Part shown: positions 8,736-17,894 of the stretch, piece by piece | How positions within the stretch are numbered: position 1 is the stretch's first letter | Layout: each line of letters opens with the position of its first letter | Source of the DNA: Klenkia soli | Lineage (GTDB): Bacteria > Actinomycetota > Actinomycetes > Mycobacteriales > Geodermatophilaceae | Length of the DNA: 64,000 bases | NCBI RefSeq assembly: GCF_900103975.1 | Contig: NZ_FNIR01000007.1 | Span: forward strand, 186,001 to 250,000 | Reading direction: 5' to 3' | Position numbers and translations under genes: made by a program | The notes under the pieces: model-generated | What the model saw: only the letters and a program-made list of their open reading frames with translations | Databases searched by the model: none | What the model was told of the DNA's origin: nothing

Positions 8736-11700
8736 GTGAGCAGCCCCACCTCCCCGTTCCGCCCCCTCCCCGCCCAGGTGGACCTCCCGGCCCTCGAGCA
8801 CGAGGTGCTCGACCAGTGGGCCGCCGACGAGGTCTTCGCGCGGTCTCTGGAGGCCTCCGCGGGCCGTCCGCAGTGGACCTTCTACGAGGGCCCCCCGACC
8901 GCCAACGGCCGGCCGGGCACCCACCACATCGAGGCCCGCGCGTTCAAGGACGTCTTCCCCCGCTTCAAGACCATGCAGGGCTTCTCGGTCCCCCGCCGCG
9001 CCGGCTGGGACTGCCACGGGCTGCCGGTCGAGATCGCGGTCGAGAAGGAGCTCGGCTTCAGCGGCAAGCCCGACATCGAGGCCTACGGCATCGCCGAGTT
9101 CAACGCCCGCTGCCGGGAGTCGGTCGAGCGGCACGTCGCCGACTTCAGCGAGCTCACCGACCGCATGGGCTACTGGGTCGACCTGTCCACTGCCTACTGG
9201 ACGATGAACCCGGAGTACGTCGAGAGCGTCTGGTGGTCGCTGAAGACGATCTTCGACAAGGGCCTGCTGACCGAGGACCACCGGGTTGCCCCCTACTGCC
9301 CGCGCTGCGGCACCGGCCTGTCCGACCACGAGGTGGCCCAGGGCTACGAGACGGTCACCGACCCCTCGGTCTACGTGTCGCTGCCGGTCACCAGCGGCGA
9401 GTGGGCCGGCAAGGCCGACCTGCTGGTCTGGACGACGACCCCCTGGACGCTGCCGTCGAACACCGCGGTCGCGGTCAACCCCGACGTGACCTACCTGGTC
9501 GTGCGGGCCGACCACGCGGGCACCGAGCGCACCGTCGTCGTCGCCGAGCCGCTGGTGGCCGCCGTCCTCGGGGCCGACGTGCCCTACGAGGTGCTGGCCA
9601 CCACCACCGGTCGCGACTGGGAGCGGGTCACCTACCAGCGCCCGTTCGAGCTGGTCGAGTTCCCCGCCCCGGCCCACTTCGTGCTGCTGGCCGACTACGT
9701 CACCACCGACTCGGGCACCGGTCTGGTGCACCAGTCCCCCGCCTTCGGCGCCGAGGACCTCGCCGTCTGCCGCGCCTACGGCCTCCCGGTCGTCGTCCCG
9801 GTCGACGCCACCGGGCACTTCGCCGCCGACGTCCCCCTGGTGGGCGGGCACTTCTTCAAGGCCGCCGACCCGACGCTGGTGCAGGACATGGCCGACCGCG
9901 GCGTGCTGTGGCGCGAGCAGCGCTACGAGCACCCGTACCCGCACTGCTGGCGCTGCCACACGCCGCTGATGTACTACGCCCAGCCCTCCTGGTACATCCG
10001 CACCAGCGCGGTGAAGGACCAGCTGCTGGCCGAGAACGAGGCCACCCGCTGGCACCCCGAGAACGTGCAGTGGGGCCGCTACGGCGACTGGCTGAACAAC
10101 AACGTCGACTGGGCGCTCTCGCGCGACCGGTACTGGGGCACCCCGCTGCCCATCTGGCGCAACGAGCTCGACCCGGCGAACCTCGTCGCCGTCGGCTCGC
10201 TGGCCGAGCTCTCGGAGCTGACCGGGCGCGACCTCGCCGACCTCGACCCGCACCGGCCCTTCATCGACGACGTGACCTTCACCCTGCCCGGGGTCGAGGG
10301 CGAGTTCCGCCGGCTCCGCCAGGTCATCGACGCCTGGTACGACTCGGGCTCCATGCCCTTCGCCCAGTGGGGCGCCCCGCACCGCAACCAGGAGCAGTTC
10401 GAGGCCGCCTACCCGGCGCAGTTCATCGCCGAGGCGATCGACCAGACCCGCGGCTGGTTCTACACGCTCATGGCCGTGGGCACCCTGGTGTTCGGCAAGT
10501 CCTCCTACGAGGACGTGCTGTGCCTGGGCCACATCCTGGCCGAGGACGGCCGGAAGATGAGCAAGCACCTGGGCAACATCATCGAGCCCATCCCGCTGAT
10601 GGACCGGCACGGCGCCGACGCCGTCCGCTGGTTCATGCTCGCCGGCGGCTCGCCGTGGCAGGCCCGGCGGGTCGGCCACGAGACGCTGTCCGAGGTCGTG
10701 CGCAAGGTGCTGCTGACCTACTGGAACACCGCGTCGTTCTTCACCCTGTACGCCTCGACCAACGGGTGGGACCCCGCCACGACCCCGGCTCCCCCGGCGG
10801 CCGACCGGCCGCTGCTGGACCGCTGGGCGCTGGCGTCGCTGGCCACCGTCACCGCGGGCGTCACCGACGCCCTGGAGGCCTTCGACACCCAGACGGCAGG
10901 CCGGCTGCTCGCGCAGTTCGTCGACGACCTGTCCAACTGGTACGTCCGCCGCTCCCGCCGCCGCTTCTGGGACGGCGACCCGGCCGCGCTGGGCACCCTC
11001 CACGAGGTGCTCGACGGCCTGACCCGCCTCATGGCGCCGTTCACCCCGTTCGTCACCGAGCGGGTGTGGCACGAGGTGGTCGCGCCCGGGCTCGTGGACG
11101 CGCCGGACTCCGTGCACCTGGCCTCGTGGCCGGCGGTCGACGAGGACGCCCGCGACGACGAGCTGGTCGCGCAGATGGACGTCGTCCGTCGGCTGGTCGA
11201 GCTGGGCCGGTCGGCCCGCACGGCGTCCAAGGTGCGCACCCGCCAGCCGCTGGCCCGCGCCCTGGTCGCCGCACCGGGGTGGGCCGAGCTGCCCCGCGAC
11301 CTGGTGGCCGAGGTGGCCGAGGAGCTCAACGTGGTCGCCCTGGCCCCCGTCGCCGAGGCCGGCGGCGACCTGGTGGACGTCGGCGTCAAGGTCGACTTCC
11401 GCTCGGTTGGCCGCCGCATGGGCAAGCAGGTGCAGGCCGTCGCGCAGGCCGTCGCCGCCCGCGACGCGGCTGCACTGGTGGCCGACTACCGGGCCGGGAC
11501 GGCGACCGTGGTCGTCGACGGCGCGGACGTGCCGCTGGTCGAGGGCGACCTGGTGATCACCGAGACCCCGCGCGAGGGCTGGACCGTGGCCTCGGGCGGT
11601 GGTCTGACCGTGGCGCTGGACCTCACCCTGACCCCGGAGCTCGAGCGTGCCGGGCTCGTGCGCGAGGTGGTCCGCCTGGTGCAGGACGCCCGCAAGGCCG

Positions 11701-11891
11701 CCGGGTTCGAGGTCAGCGACCGGATCCAGCTGTGGTGGACCGCCGACGGCCAGCTGGCCCAGGCCCTCATCGAGGCCCAGGACGCCCTGGCCGCCGAGGT
11801 GCTGGCCACGACCGTGCACGCCGACGCCCCCGGCAGCGGTGACGGCACCGAGGCCCCGGCCGGCGGCCGCGTCTGGGTCGCCCTCGCCTGA
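8736..11891 (+). CDS. ileS: Isoleucyl-tRNA synthetase
   Basis: Class I aminoacyl-tRNA synthetase charging tRNA-Ile, 1051 residues from the chosen start. The ATP-binding HIGH-like motif is PTANGRPGTHHIE (GTHH at 61-64) and the second signature is KMSKH at 607-611. An editing (CP1) domain lies between. The long form with a C-terminal anticodon-binding and extension region matches the eukaryote-like IleS subtype common in Actinobacteria. Cys pairs CPRCG and CWRC suggest zinc sites. Alternative in-frame starts are GTG 8700, ATG 8724 and ATG 8727; GTG 8736 is preferred because of the GATGAT element 7 nt upstream. No T-box leader is visible in the short 83-bp gap. Confidence 0.96.
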   Translation: MSSPTSPFRPLPAQVDLPALEHEVLDQWAADEVFARSLEASAGRPQWTFYEGPPTANGRPGTHHIEARAFKDVFPRFKTMQGFSVPRRAGWDCHGLPVEIAVEKELGFSGKPDIEAYGIAEFNARCRESVERHVADFSELTDRMGYWVDLSTAYWTMNPEYVESVWWSLKTIFDKGLLTEDHRVAPYCPRCGTGLSDHEVAQGYETVTDPSVYVSLPVTSGEWAGKADLLVWTTTPWTLPSNTAVAVNPDVTYLVVRADHAGTERTVVVAEPLVAAVLGADVPYEVLATTTGRDWERVTYQRPFELVEFPAPAHFVLLADYVTTDSGTGLVHQSPAFGAEDLAVCRAYGLPVVVPVDATGHFAADVPLVGGHFFKAADPTLVQDMADRGVLWREQRYEHPYPHCWRCHTPLMYYAQPSWYIRTSAVKDQLLAENEATRWHPENVQWGRYGDWLNNNVDWALSRDRYWGTPLPIWRNELDPANLVAVGSLAELSELTGRDLADLDPHRPFIDDVTFTLPGVEGEFRRLRQVIDAWYDSGSMPFAQWGAPHRNQEQFEAAYPAQFIAEAIDQTRGWFYTLMAVGTLVFGKSSYEDVLCLGHILAEDGRKMSKHLGNIIEPIPLMDRHGADAVRWFMLAGGSPWQARRVGHETLSEVVRKVLLTYWNTASFFTLYASTNGWDPATTPAPPAADRPLLDRWALASLATVTAGVTDALEAFDTQTAGRLLAQFVDDLSNWYVRRSRRRFWDGDPAALGTLHEVLDGLTRLMAPFTPFVTERVWHEVVAPGLVDAPDSVHLASWPAVDEDARDDELVAQMDVVRRLVELGRSARTASKVRTRQPLARALVAAPGWAELPRDLVAEVAEELNVVALAPVAEAGGDLVDVGVKVDFRSVGRRMGKQVQAVAQAVAARDAAALVADYRAGTATVVVDGADVPLVEGDLVITETPREGWTVASGGGLTVALDLTLTPELERAGLVREVVRLVQDARKAAGFEVSDRIQLWWTADGQLAQALIEAQDALAAEVLATTVHADAPGSGDGTEAPAGGRVWVALA

Positions 11892-11909
11892 CCCGCCCGG
11901 CGCAGCATG

Positions 11910-11972
11910 GATCAGGGGCCCTGATCGAACTCCGTCCTCCTCCGGCAGATCTGGTGGAGGAGGACGGAATTC
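11910..11972. terminator. Double hairpin element between ileS and the convergent gene
   Basis: Two inverted repeats follow the ileS stop. At 11910-11926 there are 7-bp arms, GATCAGG and CCTGATC, around a 3-nt loop. At 11931-11968 there are perfect 13-bp arms, TCCGTCCTCCTCC and GGAGGAGGACGGA, around a 12-nt loop, extendable to 17 bp with one mismatch (11927-11972). Because it lies between two converging genes it can terminate both. There is no T-tract, which is usual in high-GC actinobacteria. It may also be a dispersed intergenic repeat. Confidence 0.6.
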
Positions 11973-11998
11973 GGCGGCGGAGGACGGCGGGCGACCGC

Positions 11999-12832
11999 TC
12001 AGGCCTTGGCGGCGGCGCGGCGGCGGCGCTCGGCGTCGGCGAGGTGTCGATCGGGGCGGCAGACGCCGCACGCGGTGAAGCCGTCCTGCTTGGCCTCGGT
12101 CAGCGGGAGGCCGAAGACCTCCTCGCCCGCGGTCACCGAGCACCCGGCCAGGTGGTAGCGGGGGTGCTCGTCGACGACCTCGACCTCGTCGGTGAGGTCG
12201 AGCACCAGCAGCAGATCGGTGACCTCGACGTCCTCCTCGACCGGCTCGCCGTCCTCGTCCAGGCTCGCGGGCGGACGGTGGCTGTGCGACCCGGTCGAGG
12301 GCCCGGCGACCGCCGGAGGCGCCTCGGGGGCCACCGCGGGCGCGGGGACCACGGGTTCGGGAGATGCGGACGCGGTGGTGTCCCCCACCGCGGGGGTCAC
12401 CAGCGTCTCGGCCTCCGCAAGCGGGGAGACCTCCGCAGCCGGTGCGGCCTCCGCGGGCGACGCGGCCGCCGCAGCCGCCGGGGGCTCCTCCGGGGCCGCT
12501 GCCTCCACCGGCGCAGCCTGCACCGGGCGGGACGGCTGCGCGGGGATCACCGGGGCGGGAGGCTCGGGAGGGGACACGGCCGCGGGGGTCGACGCCGGGG
12601 ACCCTGCCGAGGACGAGCCGGCGGCGGTGGTCGCCCCGACCAGCACGGGCTCGTCGTCCTCGGCGTCGGCTCGGGCGGCGCGGGCCCGTCGCACGCTCTG
12701 CAGCACGAGGGCCACGGCGGCCAGGGCGCTCACGCCCACCGACCCCCACAGCATGGCGGTCTCGCCGTTGCCGAGCCCGCCGACCAGCAGGGCCCCGGCG
12801 ACGAGGATGAGCAGGCCGGCCAACACGATCAC
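11999..12832 (-). CDS. Membrane protein with low-complexity linker and C-terminal Cys/His metal-binding-like motif
   Basis: No family name is certain. The 277-residue protein begins with two closely spaced membrane segments (about 1-18 and 25-42, MIVLAGLLILVAGALLVGG). A long Ala/Pro/Glu-rich linker of about 150 residues follows, then a compact C-terminal domain at about 225-277. That domain holds a Y-H-x4-C ... G-x2-A-C-x2-C-x-P pattern (YHLAGCSVTAGEEVFG, FTACGVCRPDRH). Such Cys/His arrangements bind zinc in small domains found at the ends of bacterial nucleases and membrane proteins; a zinc site here is inference. It lies downstream of wag31 on the same strand, but a strong terminator separates them. 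The start is GTG 12832. Confidence 0.7.
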   Translation of the reverse strand: MIVLAGLLILVAGALLVGGLGNGETAMLWGSVGVSALAAVALVLQSVRRARAARADAEDDEPVLVGATTAAGSSSAGSPASTPAAVSPPEPPAPVIPAQPSRPVQAAPVEAAAPEEPPAAAAAASPAEAAPAAEVSPLAEAETLVTPAVGDTTASASPEPVVPAPAVAPEAPPAVAGPSTGSHSHRPPASLDEDGEPVEEDVEVTDLLLVLDLTDEVEVVDEHPRYHLAGCSVTAGEEVFGLPLTEAKQDGFTACGVCRPDRHLADAERRRRAAAKA

Positions 12833-12860
12833 GGGCGGATCGTAACCGGCACCACACGAC

Positions 12861-12896
12861 GGAGCCCCCGCAGACCACGAGGTCTGCGGGGGCTCC
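12861..12896 (-). terminator. Intrinsic terminator downstream of wag31
   Basis: A perfect 16-bp stem (left arm GGAGCCCCCGCAGACC) closes a 4-nt loop ACGA, 18 bp beyond the wag31 stop. It is the strongest simple hairpin in this part of the window and marks the end of the dcw-side transcript before the 12.8-kb membrane protein gene. Confidence 0.85.
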
Positions 12897-12914
12897 GGCG
12901 TGCAGTGCGGACGA

Positions 12915-13631
12915 TCAGGCGCCGGCGTGCTGGTTCTGCCGGGCGTTGGAGGCCGGCTCGGCCGAGCCGCGGCTGTCCAGGTCGCGCAGGTGCGACTCGA
13001 GGTAGGACCGCAGACGGGTGCGGTACTCGCGCTCGAAGGTGCGCAGCTCCTCGATCTTGCGCTCGAGGCTGCTGCGCTTCTCCTCCAGGGAGCCCATGAC
13101 CTCCACGTGCTTGCGCTCGGCCTCCTGGTCGAGCGCGGTGGCCTTGGCGCGGGCCTCGCGCTCCATCGTGTCGGCGCGGGTGCGGGCGTCGCCCACCATC
13201 GCGTCGGAGCGCTGCTTGGCCTCGGCGAGCTGCTGCTCGCTCTTGGCACGCGCGTCGGCCAGCATGCGGTCGCTGTTGGTCTTGGCGCTGCCGACCAGCT
13301 GGTCGGCCTGCTGCTTGGCCTCGTTGACGTACCGGTCGGCCGTCTCGGTGGCCAGGGTCAGCATCCGGGAGGCCCGGACGCCGTCGTCCTCGCGCGGCTG
13401 CTGCACGGGGGGCGGCGGCGGGGTGGCGGCGACCGGCTCGGCCGGGCGCTCCTCGGCGCGGGAGGCACCGCCGCCGTTGCTGCGGAGCTCGTTGTTCTCC
13501 TCGATCAGGCGGGCGAGCTCGGCCTCGACCACGTCGAGGAAGGCGTCGACCTCGTCCTCGTCGTAGCCACGCTTGCCGATCGGCGGCTTCTTGAAGACGA
13601 CGTTGTGCACGTCGGCGGGCGTGAGTGGCAT
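12915..13631 (-). CDS. wag31: Wag31/DivIVA polar growth scaffold
   Basis: Cytoplasmic coiled-coil protein that marks negatively curved membrane and cell poles and organises apical growth in Actinobacteria. The 238-residue product has the conserved N-terminal DivIVA lipid-binding domain ([35 protein letters not shown]). A disordered Pro-rich insert with PPPPP follows at about 65-80. A long heptad-rich coiled coil runs from about 85 to 220 ([40 protein letters not shown]). A GAGG-type ribosome-binding site precedes the ATG. It lies after sepF and yggT, the canonical actinobacterial order, and is followed by a strong terminator. Confidence 0.95.
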   Translation of the reverse strand: MPLTPADVHNVVFKKPPIGKRGYDEDEVDAFLDVVEAELARLIEENNELRSNGGGASRAEERPAEPVAATPPPPPVQQPREDDGVRASRMLTLATETADRYVNEAKQQADQLVGSAKTNSDRMLADARAKSEQQLAEAKQRSDAMVGDARTRADTMEREARAKATALDQEAERKHVEVMGSLEEKRSSLERKIEELRTFEREYRTRLRSYLESHLRDLDSRGSAEPASNARQNQHAGA

Positions 13632-13724
13632 CGGGTCACCTCGGGTCGGACGGGCGGAACAAGGACTCGGTCTGACGAGCGGTGCGTGACCGCCCGCCCG
13701 ACCGGCCCCCAGGACAGGAGCTGG

Positions 13725-14012
13725 TCACGCGTACGAAGCGATGATGCTGCGCAGGATGACCACGGCGATCAGGAGCACCATAAACCCGAGGTCCAACCTG
13801 ATGCTTCCCAGGTTCAACGGCGGGATGACCTTCCGGACCGCCTTGAGCGGCGGGTCGGTCGCCGCGTACACGACCTCCAGGCCCGCGGCGACGGCGCCGG
13901 AGGGGCGCCAGCTGCGGGCCAGGACAATCACCCAGTCCACCACGAAACGGGCGAACAGCAGGATCAGGAAGACGAGCAGGACCGATGACACGATCTGCAG
14001 GAGAAGGGACAC
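13725..14012 (-). CDS. YggT family membrane protein
   Basis: A 95-residue protein with two hydrophobic blocks (about 1-32 and 72-95) separated by the YggT signature region TDPPLKAVRKVIPPLNLGSIRLDLG. YggT proteins sit next to sepF/divIVA in many bacteria and are thought to affect cell envelope or osmotic functions; the molecular role is not established. It lies between sepF (54 bp upstream) and wag31 (93 bp downstream), all on the minus strand, so it is probably co-transcribed in the division gene cluster. Confidence 0.9.
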   Translation of the reverse strand: MSLLLQIVSSVLLVFLILLFARFVVDWVIVLARSWRPSGAVAAGLEVVYAATDPPLKAVRKVIPPLNLGSIRLDLGFMVLLIAVVILRSIIASYA

Positions 14013-14066
14013 GGTCCTCGCTCGTTCGGGGGCTGGGCGGACGGGTGCCCGGCGGCAGCCGATGGG

Positions 14067-14840
14067 TCAGGACTGGGTGAGGAAGCCACCCTCACGGATG
14101 CGGGCCTTGTCCTCGGCGGTCACGTCGGTGCCCACCGGGGAGAGCAGGAACACCTTGGCCGTGACGCGCTCGATACTACCGTGCAGGCCGAAGGACAGAC
14201 CGGCGGCGAAGTCGACCAGGCGCTTGGCGTCGGCGTCCTCCATCTCGGCCAGGTTCATCAGCACCGCGTTGCCCTCGCGGAAGCGCTCGCCGATGGTGCG
14301 CGCCTCGTTGTAGGTCTGCGGGTTCAGCGTGGTGATGCGGTAGGCCTTGGGGGCGGCCACCGGGGGCGTGACGACCGGCGCGGGGGTCGGTGCCGGCTCG
14401 GGCGCCTGCAGGGCCGCGGCGGTGGCACCCACCGGGCCGGAGGTGGCCGTGCCACCGGACAGCCCGCCGGACAGCGCCGAGGCGGTGCCGCGGGCGCTGC
14501 CGCTCAGCCGCGGACCGACGGTGGCGGGGGCGGCGAGGTCCAGCCGCCGCGGCCCGGTCCGGCGCGGCAGCGCGGGCTCCGCCACCGGCGGGGCCTGCAG
14601 CGCCTCGACCGGCAGCTCCTCGGAGGGGTACTCGGCCGAGGGGTAGCTGGTGTCGTACCGGTCGTCGTACCGGCTGTCGGTCTCGTAGCGTTCCCGGTCG
14701 GTCGAGCGACGGTCGACCCGGCGCTCCGCCCGGTCGTCGTAGTCGGACTGTCGTGCGTCGTACCGCCCGTAGGCGGCCCGGGTGTCGTCGTCCTCGACGA
14801 GTCCGAGGTAGATGCCCATCTTGCGCATGGCGCCGGCCAT
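14067..14840 (-). CDS. sepF: SepF cell division protein
   Basis: SepF tethers FtsZ to the membrane and is the main Z-ring membrane anchor in Actinobacteria. The N-terminus [19 protein letters not shown] forms the amphipathic membrane-targeting helix. A disordered region rich in Arg, Asp and Tyr ([16 protein letters not shown]) and a Pro/Ala linker follow. The folded SepF domain covers about 165-257, with the typical [21 protein letters not shown] and [20 protein letters not shown]. Total length is 257 residues, longer than Bacillus SepF because of the linker, as is usual in this phylum. It is downstream of yggS and upstream of yggT. The ATG at 14840 has an AGAGGGG element about 9 nt upstream. 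Confidence 0.95.
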   Translation of the reverse strand: MAGAMRKMGIYLGLVEDDDTRAAYGRYDARQSDYDDRAERRVDRRSTDRERYETDSRYDDRYDTSYPSAEYPSEELPVEALQAPPVAEPALPRRTGPRRLDLAAPATVGPRLSGSARGTASALSGGLSGGTATSGPVGATAAALQAPEPAPTPAPVVTPPVAAPKAYRITTLNPQTYNEARTIGERFREGNAVLMNLAEMEDADAKRLVDFAAGLSFGLHGSIERVTAKVFLLSPVGTDVTAEDKARIREGGFLTQS

Positions 14841-14911
14841 CGAAGGGCCCCTCTCTGCTGGTCGTCATCCGTGACTGGTGGGACTCGTGCGACGGTGGTG
14901 CCTGGTGTGTC

Positions 14912-15619
14912 CTACGGTCCTGCACCGGAGGCTAGGGCGCGGTCGCCGAACAGTGCGGTTCCGACACGCACGACCGTGGCGCCGGCCGCCACCGCCTCCT
15001 CGAGGTCGGCCGACATGCCGGCCGAGAGCTCGACGGCGCCCGGGTGGTCGGCCCGCACCCGGGCGGCGAGCCCGGCCAGCTGCTCGAAGGCGGGGCCCGG
15101 CGCCCCCTCACGCGGCGCTACGGCCATCAACCCGCGCAGCTGCAGCGCCGGCTGGGCGGCGACCGCGTCGGCCAGCTCGACCACGTGCTCGGGGGCCACG
15201 CCTCCGCGGGCCGCCGTGCGCCCCTCGGGGCCGCCCAGGTCGACCTGGACGTAGACCTCGGTGACCACGTCGGCGCGCTCGGCCACCCCGGCCAGCCGCT
15301 CGACCAGCGAGACCCGGTCCACCGACTGGACGACGGCCCCGAGCCCGACCACCGCGGGGGCCTTGTTCCGCTGCAGCTGACCCACCAGGTGCCAGCGCAG
15401 GTCAAGGTGGGCCAGCTCCTCGGCCTTGGCCACCAGCTCCTTGACCTTGTTCTCGGCGAACTCCCGCTGCCCCAGGGCGGCCAGCGCGGCGACGTCGGCG
15501 GCCGGCCAGGTCTTGCTCACCGCGAGCAGGCGCACCGACCCCGGGTCCCGCCCGGCGGCCCGCTCGGCCCGCTCGATCCGGGCCCGGACGGCGGCCAGCG
15601 CGTCGGCGAGGTCGCTCAC
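14912..15619 (-). CDS. YggS family pyridoxal-phosphate homeostasis protein
   Basis: A 235-residue PLP-binding TIM-barrel protein (alanine-racemase N-terminal fold) that buffers free PLP. The lysine-bearing strand is VRLLAVSKTWPA (Lys about 36), followed by FAENKVKELVAKAEEL and the phosphate-binding C-terminal part ELSAGMSADLEEAVAAGATVVRVGTALFG. Its GTG start at 15619 overlaps the pgeF stop by 4 bp (GTGA), so the two are coupled. It is placed between pgeF and sepF, the standard order downstream of ftsZ in Actinobacteria. Confidence 0.94.
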   Translation of the reverse strand: MSDLADALAAVRARIERAERAAGRDPGSVRLLAVSKTWPAADVAALAALGQREFAENKVKELVAKAEELAHLDLRWHLVGQLQRNKAPAVVGLGAVVQSVDRVSLVERLAGVAERADVVTEVYVQVDLGGPEGRTAARGGVAPEHVVELADAVAAQPALQLRGLMAVAPREGAPGPAFEQLAGLAARVRADHPGAVELSAGMSADLEEAVAAGATVVRVGTALFGDRALASGAGP

Positions 15620-16362
15620 GCCGGCTCCAGCCACGCCACGCCGGCCTGCCGACCGGTGACGCCGTCCCGGCGGTGGGAGAACAGCCGCCGGTCCTCGACG
15701 GTGCAGCGGGGGTCCTGCACGACCTGGCCGACGCCCGCGGCGCGCAGCACCTGGGTCAGGCCGGCGCGGAGGTCCAGCGCCGGCGTGCCGGTGCGCGAGG
15801 ACACCGCGGCGTCCTTCGCGACCCGGGCGACCTGCACCTGCATCGCCCGCGGCACCTCGTAGTCGGCCCCGCACACGGCCGGGCCGAGCAGCGCCTGCAC
15901 GTCGGCGGGCCGGGAGCCCAGCCCGACCATCGCCGCCAGCGCGGCGGTGACCACTCCCTGCCGGACACCCTCGCGCCCGGCGTGCACCGCGGCCACGACG
16001 CCGCCGACCGGGTCGGCCAGCAGCACCGGCACGCAGTCGGCGACCAGGACGCAGAGCACCAGCCCGGGGGTGGCGGTGACGAGGGCGTCGACCTGCGGCG
16101 GCGGACCCGTCTGCGGTCGGTCGACGACGGCCACCCCGGTGCCGTGCACCTGCTCCATCCAGACCAGCGCGCCCGGGTCCACCCGCAGCTCGCCGGCCAG
16201 CCGGGCCCGGTTGGCCGCGACGTCGGCGGGGTCGTCGCCGACGTGCCCGCCCAGGTTGAACGCGTCGTAGGGGGACGACGAACGGCCACCCCGCCGATCC
16301 GTGACCACCCGCCGGGGGCGGAGGGACCGGGTCGGCGGGGTGGCCGATGCGCTCGTGCTCAC
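15616..16362 (-). CDS. pgeF: Peptidoglycan editing factor PgeF / YfiH family (multicopper polyphenol oxidase-like fold)
   Basis: A 248-residue protein of the YfiH/PgeF family, described as a cytoplasmic amidohydrolase that removes mis-incorporated L-Ser from peptidoglycan precursors; earlier annotation called it a laccase. The family metal/catalytic motifs are visible: WMEQVHGTGVAVVD (His), LVADCVPVLLADP (Cys) and AAVHAGREGV (His). It begins 10 bp after the ftsZ stop and overlaps yggS by 4 bp. GTG 16362 is chosen because it starts MSTSASATPPTRSL directly after ftsZ; the residues before RGGRSSSPYDAFNLG are variable. Confidence 0.92.
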   Translation of the reverse strand: MSTSASATPPTRSLRPRRVVTDRRGGRSSSPYDAFNLGGHVGDDPADVAANRARLAGELRVDPGALVWMEQVHGTGVAVVDRPQTGPPPQVDALVTATPGLVLCVLVADCVPVLLADPVGGVVAAVHAGREGVRQGVVTAALAAMVGLGSRPADVQALLGPAVCGADYEVPRAMQVQVARVAKDAAVSSRTGTPALDLRAGLTQVLRAAGVGQVVQDPRCTVEDRRLFSHRRDGVTGRQAGVAWLEPA

Positions 16363-16372
16363 GTCGCGTTCG

Positions 16373-17620
16373 CTACTGGGAGCGCAGGAACTCGGGGATG
16401 TCGAGCTCTTCCTCGAAGTCGTCCGAGGACAGCGGACGACGGGCCCCCTGGCCCTGCACCGGCGGCAGCGGCGGCACGGTGATGCCACCGCCCTGCGGGG
16501 CCCGGGGGGCGGGCTGCTGCGGGGCGGACCGCTCCTGGGAGACCAGACGCTCACCGGTCTGCCGGGGAGCCAGCGGGGCCGGCTGGACCGGCCGTTGCTG
16601 CGCCGCCGCCGGGGCCTGGGACACCGGGGGCGCGGCCGCCGGCTGGGCGTCCTTGCGGGCCGTGCCGCTGGGCTTGCCGTTGTCGAACCCCGCGGCGATG
16701 ACCGTCACCCGCACCTCGTCACCGAGGGCGTCGTCGATGACGGCGCCGAAGATGATGTTGGCGTCGGCGTGGGCGGCGTCCGAGACCAGCGAGGCGGCCT
16801 CGTTGATCTCGAACAGGCCGAGGTCCGAACCACCCGAGATCGACAGCAGGACGCCGTGGGCGCCCTCCATCGAGGCTTCCAGCAGCGGCGAGGCGATCGC
16901 CTGCTCGGCGGCCAGCAGCGCACGGTTGTCGCCGCGGGCGCTGCCGATGCCCATCAGCGCCGAGCCCGCCCCGGACATGACCGACTTCACGTCGGCGAAG
17001 TCCAGGTTGATCAGGCCGGGCGTGGTGATCAGGTCGGTGATGCCCTGCACACCGGACAGCAGCACCTGGTCGGCGGTGCGGAAGGCGTCCATGACGGACA
17101 CGTTCCGGTCGCCGAGCTGGAGCAGCCGGTCGTTGGGGATCACGATGAGCGTGTCGCACTCGTTGCGCAGCTCGTCGATGCCGGACTCGGCCTGCACGGC
17201 CCGCCGCTTCCCCTCGAAGGAGAACGGCCGGGTGACCACGCCGATCGTCAGCGCCCCGAGCTTGCGGGCGATGGACGCCACGACGGGCGCGCCGCCGGTG
17301 CCGGTGCCACCACCCTCGCCGGCGGTCACGAAGACCATGTCGGCGCCCTTGAGCACCTCTTCGATCTCCTCGCGGTGGTCCTCGGCGGCCTGCCGGCCCA
17401 CGTCGGGCTGGGCACCGGCGCCCAGGCCGCGGGTGAGCTCGCGGCCGACGTCGAGCTTGACGTCGGCATCGCTCATCAGCAACGCCTGCGCGTCGGTGTT
17501 GATCGCGATGAACTCGACCCCCTTGAGGCCGACCTCGATCATGCGGTTGACCGCGTTCACCCCGCCGCCGCCGATGCCGACGACCTTGATGACCGCGAGG
17601 TAGTTGTGCGGAGGTGTCAT
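16373..17620 (-). CDS. ftsZ: FtsZ tubulin-like division protein
   Basis: Polymerising GTPase that forms the Z ring. The 415-residue protein has the N-terminal GTP-binding segment ([18 protein letters not shown]), the tubulin signature [12 protein letters not shown] at about 101-112 and the T7 loop [12 protein letters not shown] Pro/Gln/Ala-rich linker spans about 320-395. The conserved C-terminal peptide [10 protein letters not shown] binds SepF and other partners. The ATG at 17620 starts [12 protein letters not shown] as in other actinobacteria. The gene has a long upstream region (274 bp) with an unusual AT-rich block and a TTGACA element, so it has its own promoter(s) besides read-through from ftsQ. 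Confidence 0.97.
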   Translation of the reverse strand: MTPPHNYLAVIKVVGIGGGGVNAVNRMIEVGLKGVEFIAINTDAQALLMSDADVKLDVGRELTRGLGAGAQPDVGRQAAEDHREEIEEVLKGADMVFVTAGEGGGTGTGGAPVVASIARKLGALTIGVVTRPFSFEGKRRAVQAESGIDELRNECDTLIVIPNDRLLQLGDRNVSVMDAFRTADQVLLSGVQGITDLITTPGLINLDFADVKSVMSGAGSALMGIGSARGDNRALLAAEQAIASPLLEASMEGAHGVLLSISGGSDLGLFEINEAASLVSDAAHADANIIFGAVIDDALGDEVRVTVIAAGFDNGKPSGTARKDAQPAAAPPVSQAPAAAQQRPVQPAPLAPRQTGERLVSQERSAPQQPAPRAPQGGGITVPPLPPVQGQGARRPLSSDDFEEELDIPEFLRSQ

Positions 17621-17635
17621 GCTGCGCTCCCCAAC

Positions 17636-17690
17636 TGGACCCTCATCCTCAGGTTAAGCCTTATAGTTATGTCAACTAGGGCGATGGGGA
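17636..17690 (-). promoter_or_regulatory. AT-rich ftsZ upstream control region with TTGACA
   Basis: On the minus strand a TTGACA hexamer (17675-17670) is followed by TAACTATAAGG and TTAACC, a rare AT-rich patch in this GC-rich DNA, about 50 nt before the ftsZ ATG. A vegetative promoter is likely. Which hexamer is the -10 is uncertain, because none lies at the ideal 17-bp spacing. Confidence 0.5.
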
Positions 17691-17894
17691 CGAAGCTAGG
17701 TGCGCAGGTTGCCCGACGCCAGCACCCTCCCCGGCTACGGCGTGTCGTCATCAGCCGCCCCGCCCACCTCCGCCGACCCGTGCGTCACACCCTCCTCACG
17801 CCATGTGACGACCCGCCTCGGAGACGTCTCATCCCGGGGTCGAGACCGGTGTGGGGCAGATTCTGCCGACGGTCTCCGGACCGGGCGTGTCGGA

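Noticed and set aside
8637-12878. A 1413-codon minus-strand frame antisense to ileS
   Set aside because: Low-complexity His/Gly/Val/Arg composition with no domain, lying opposite a complete ileS; a GC-frame artefact.
12861-12896. Considered the perfect hairpin as an operator or attachment site
   Set aside because: Its position just after the wag31 stop, the 4-nt loop and the very stable stem make a terminator the simpler reading.
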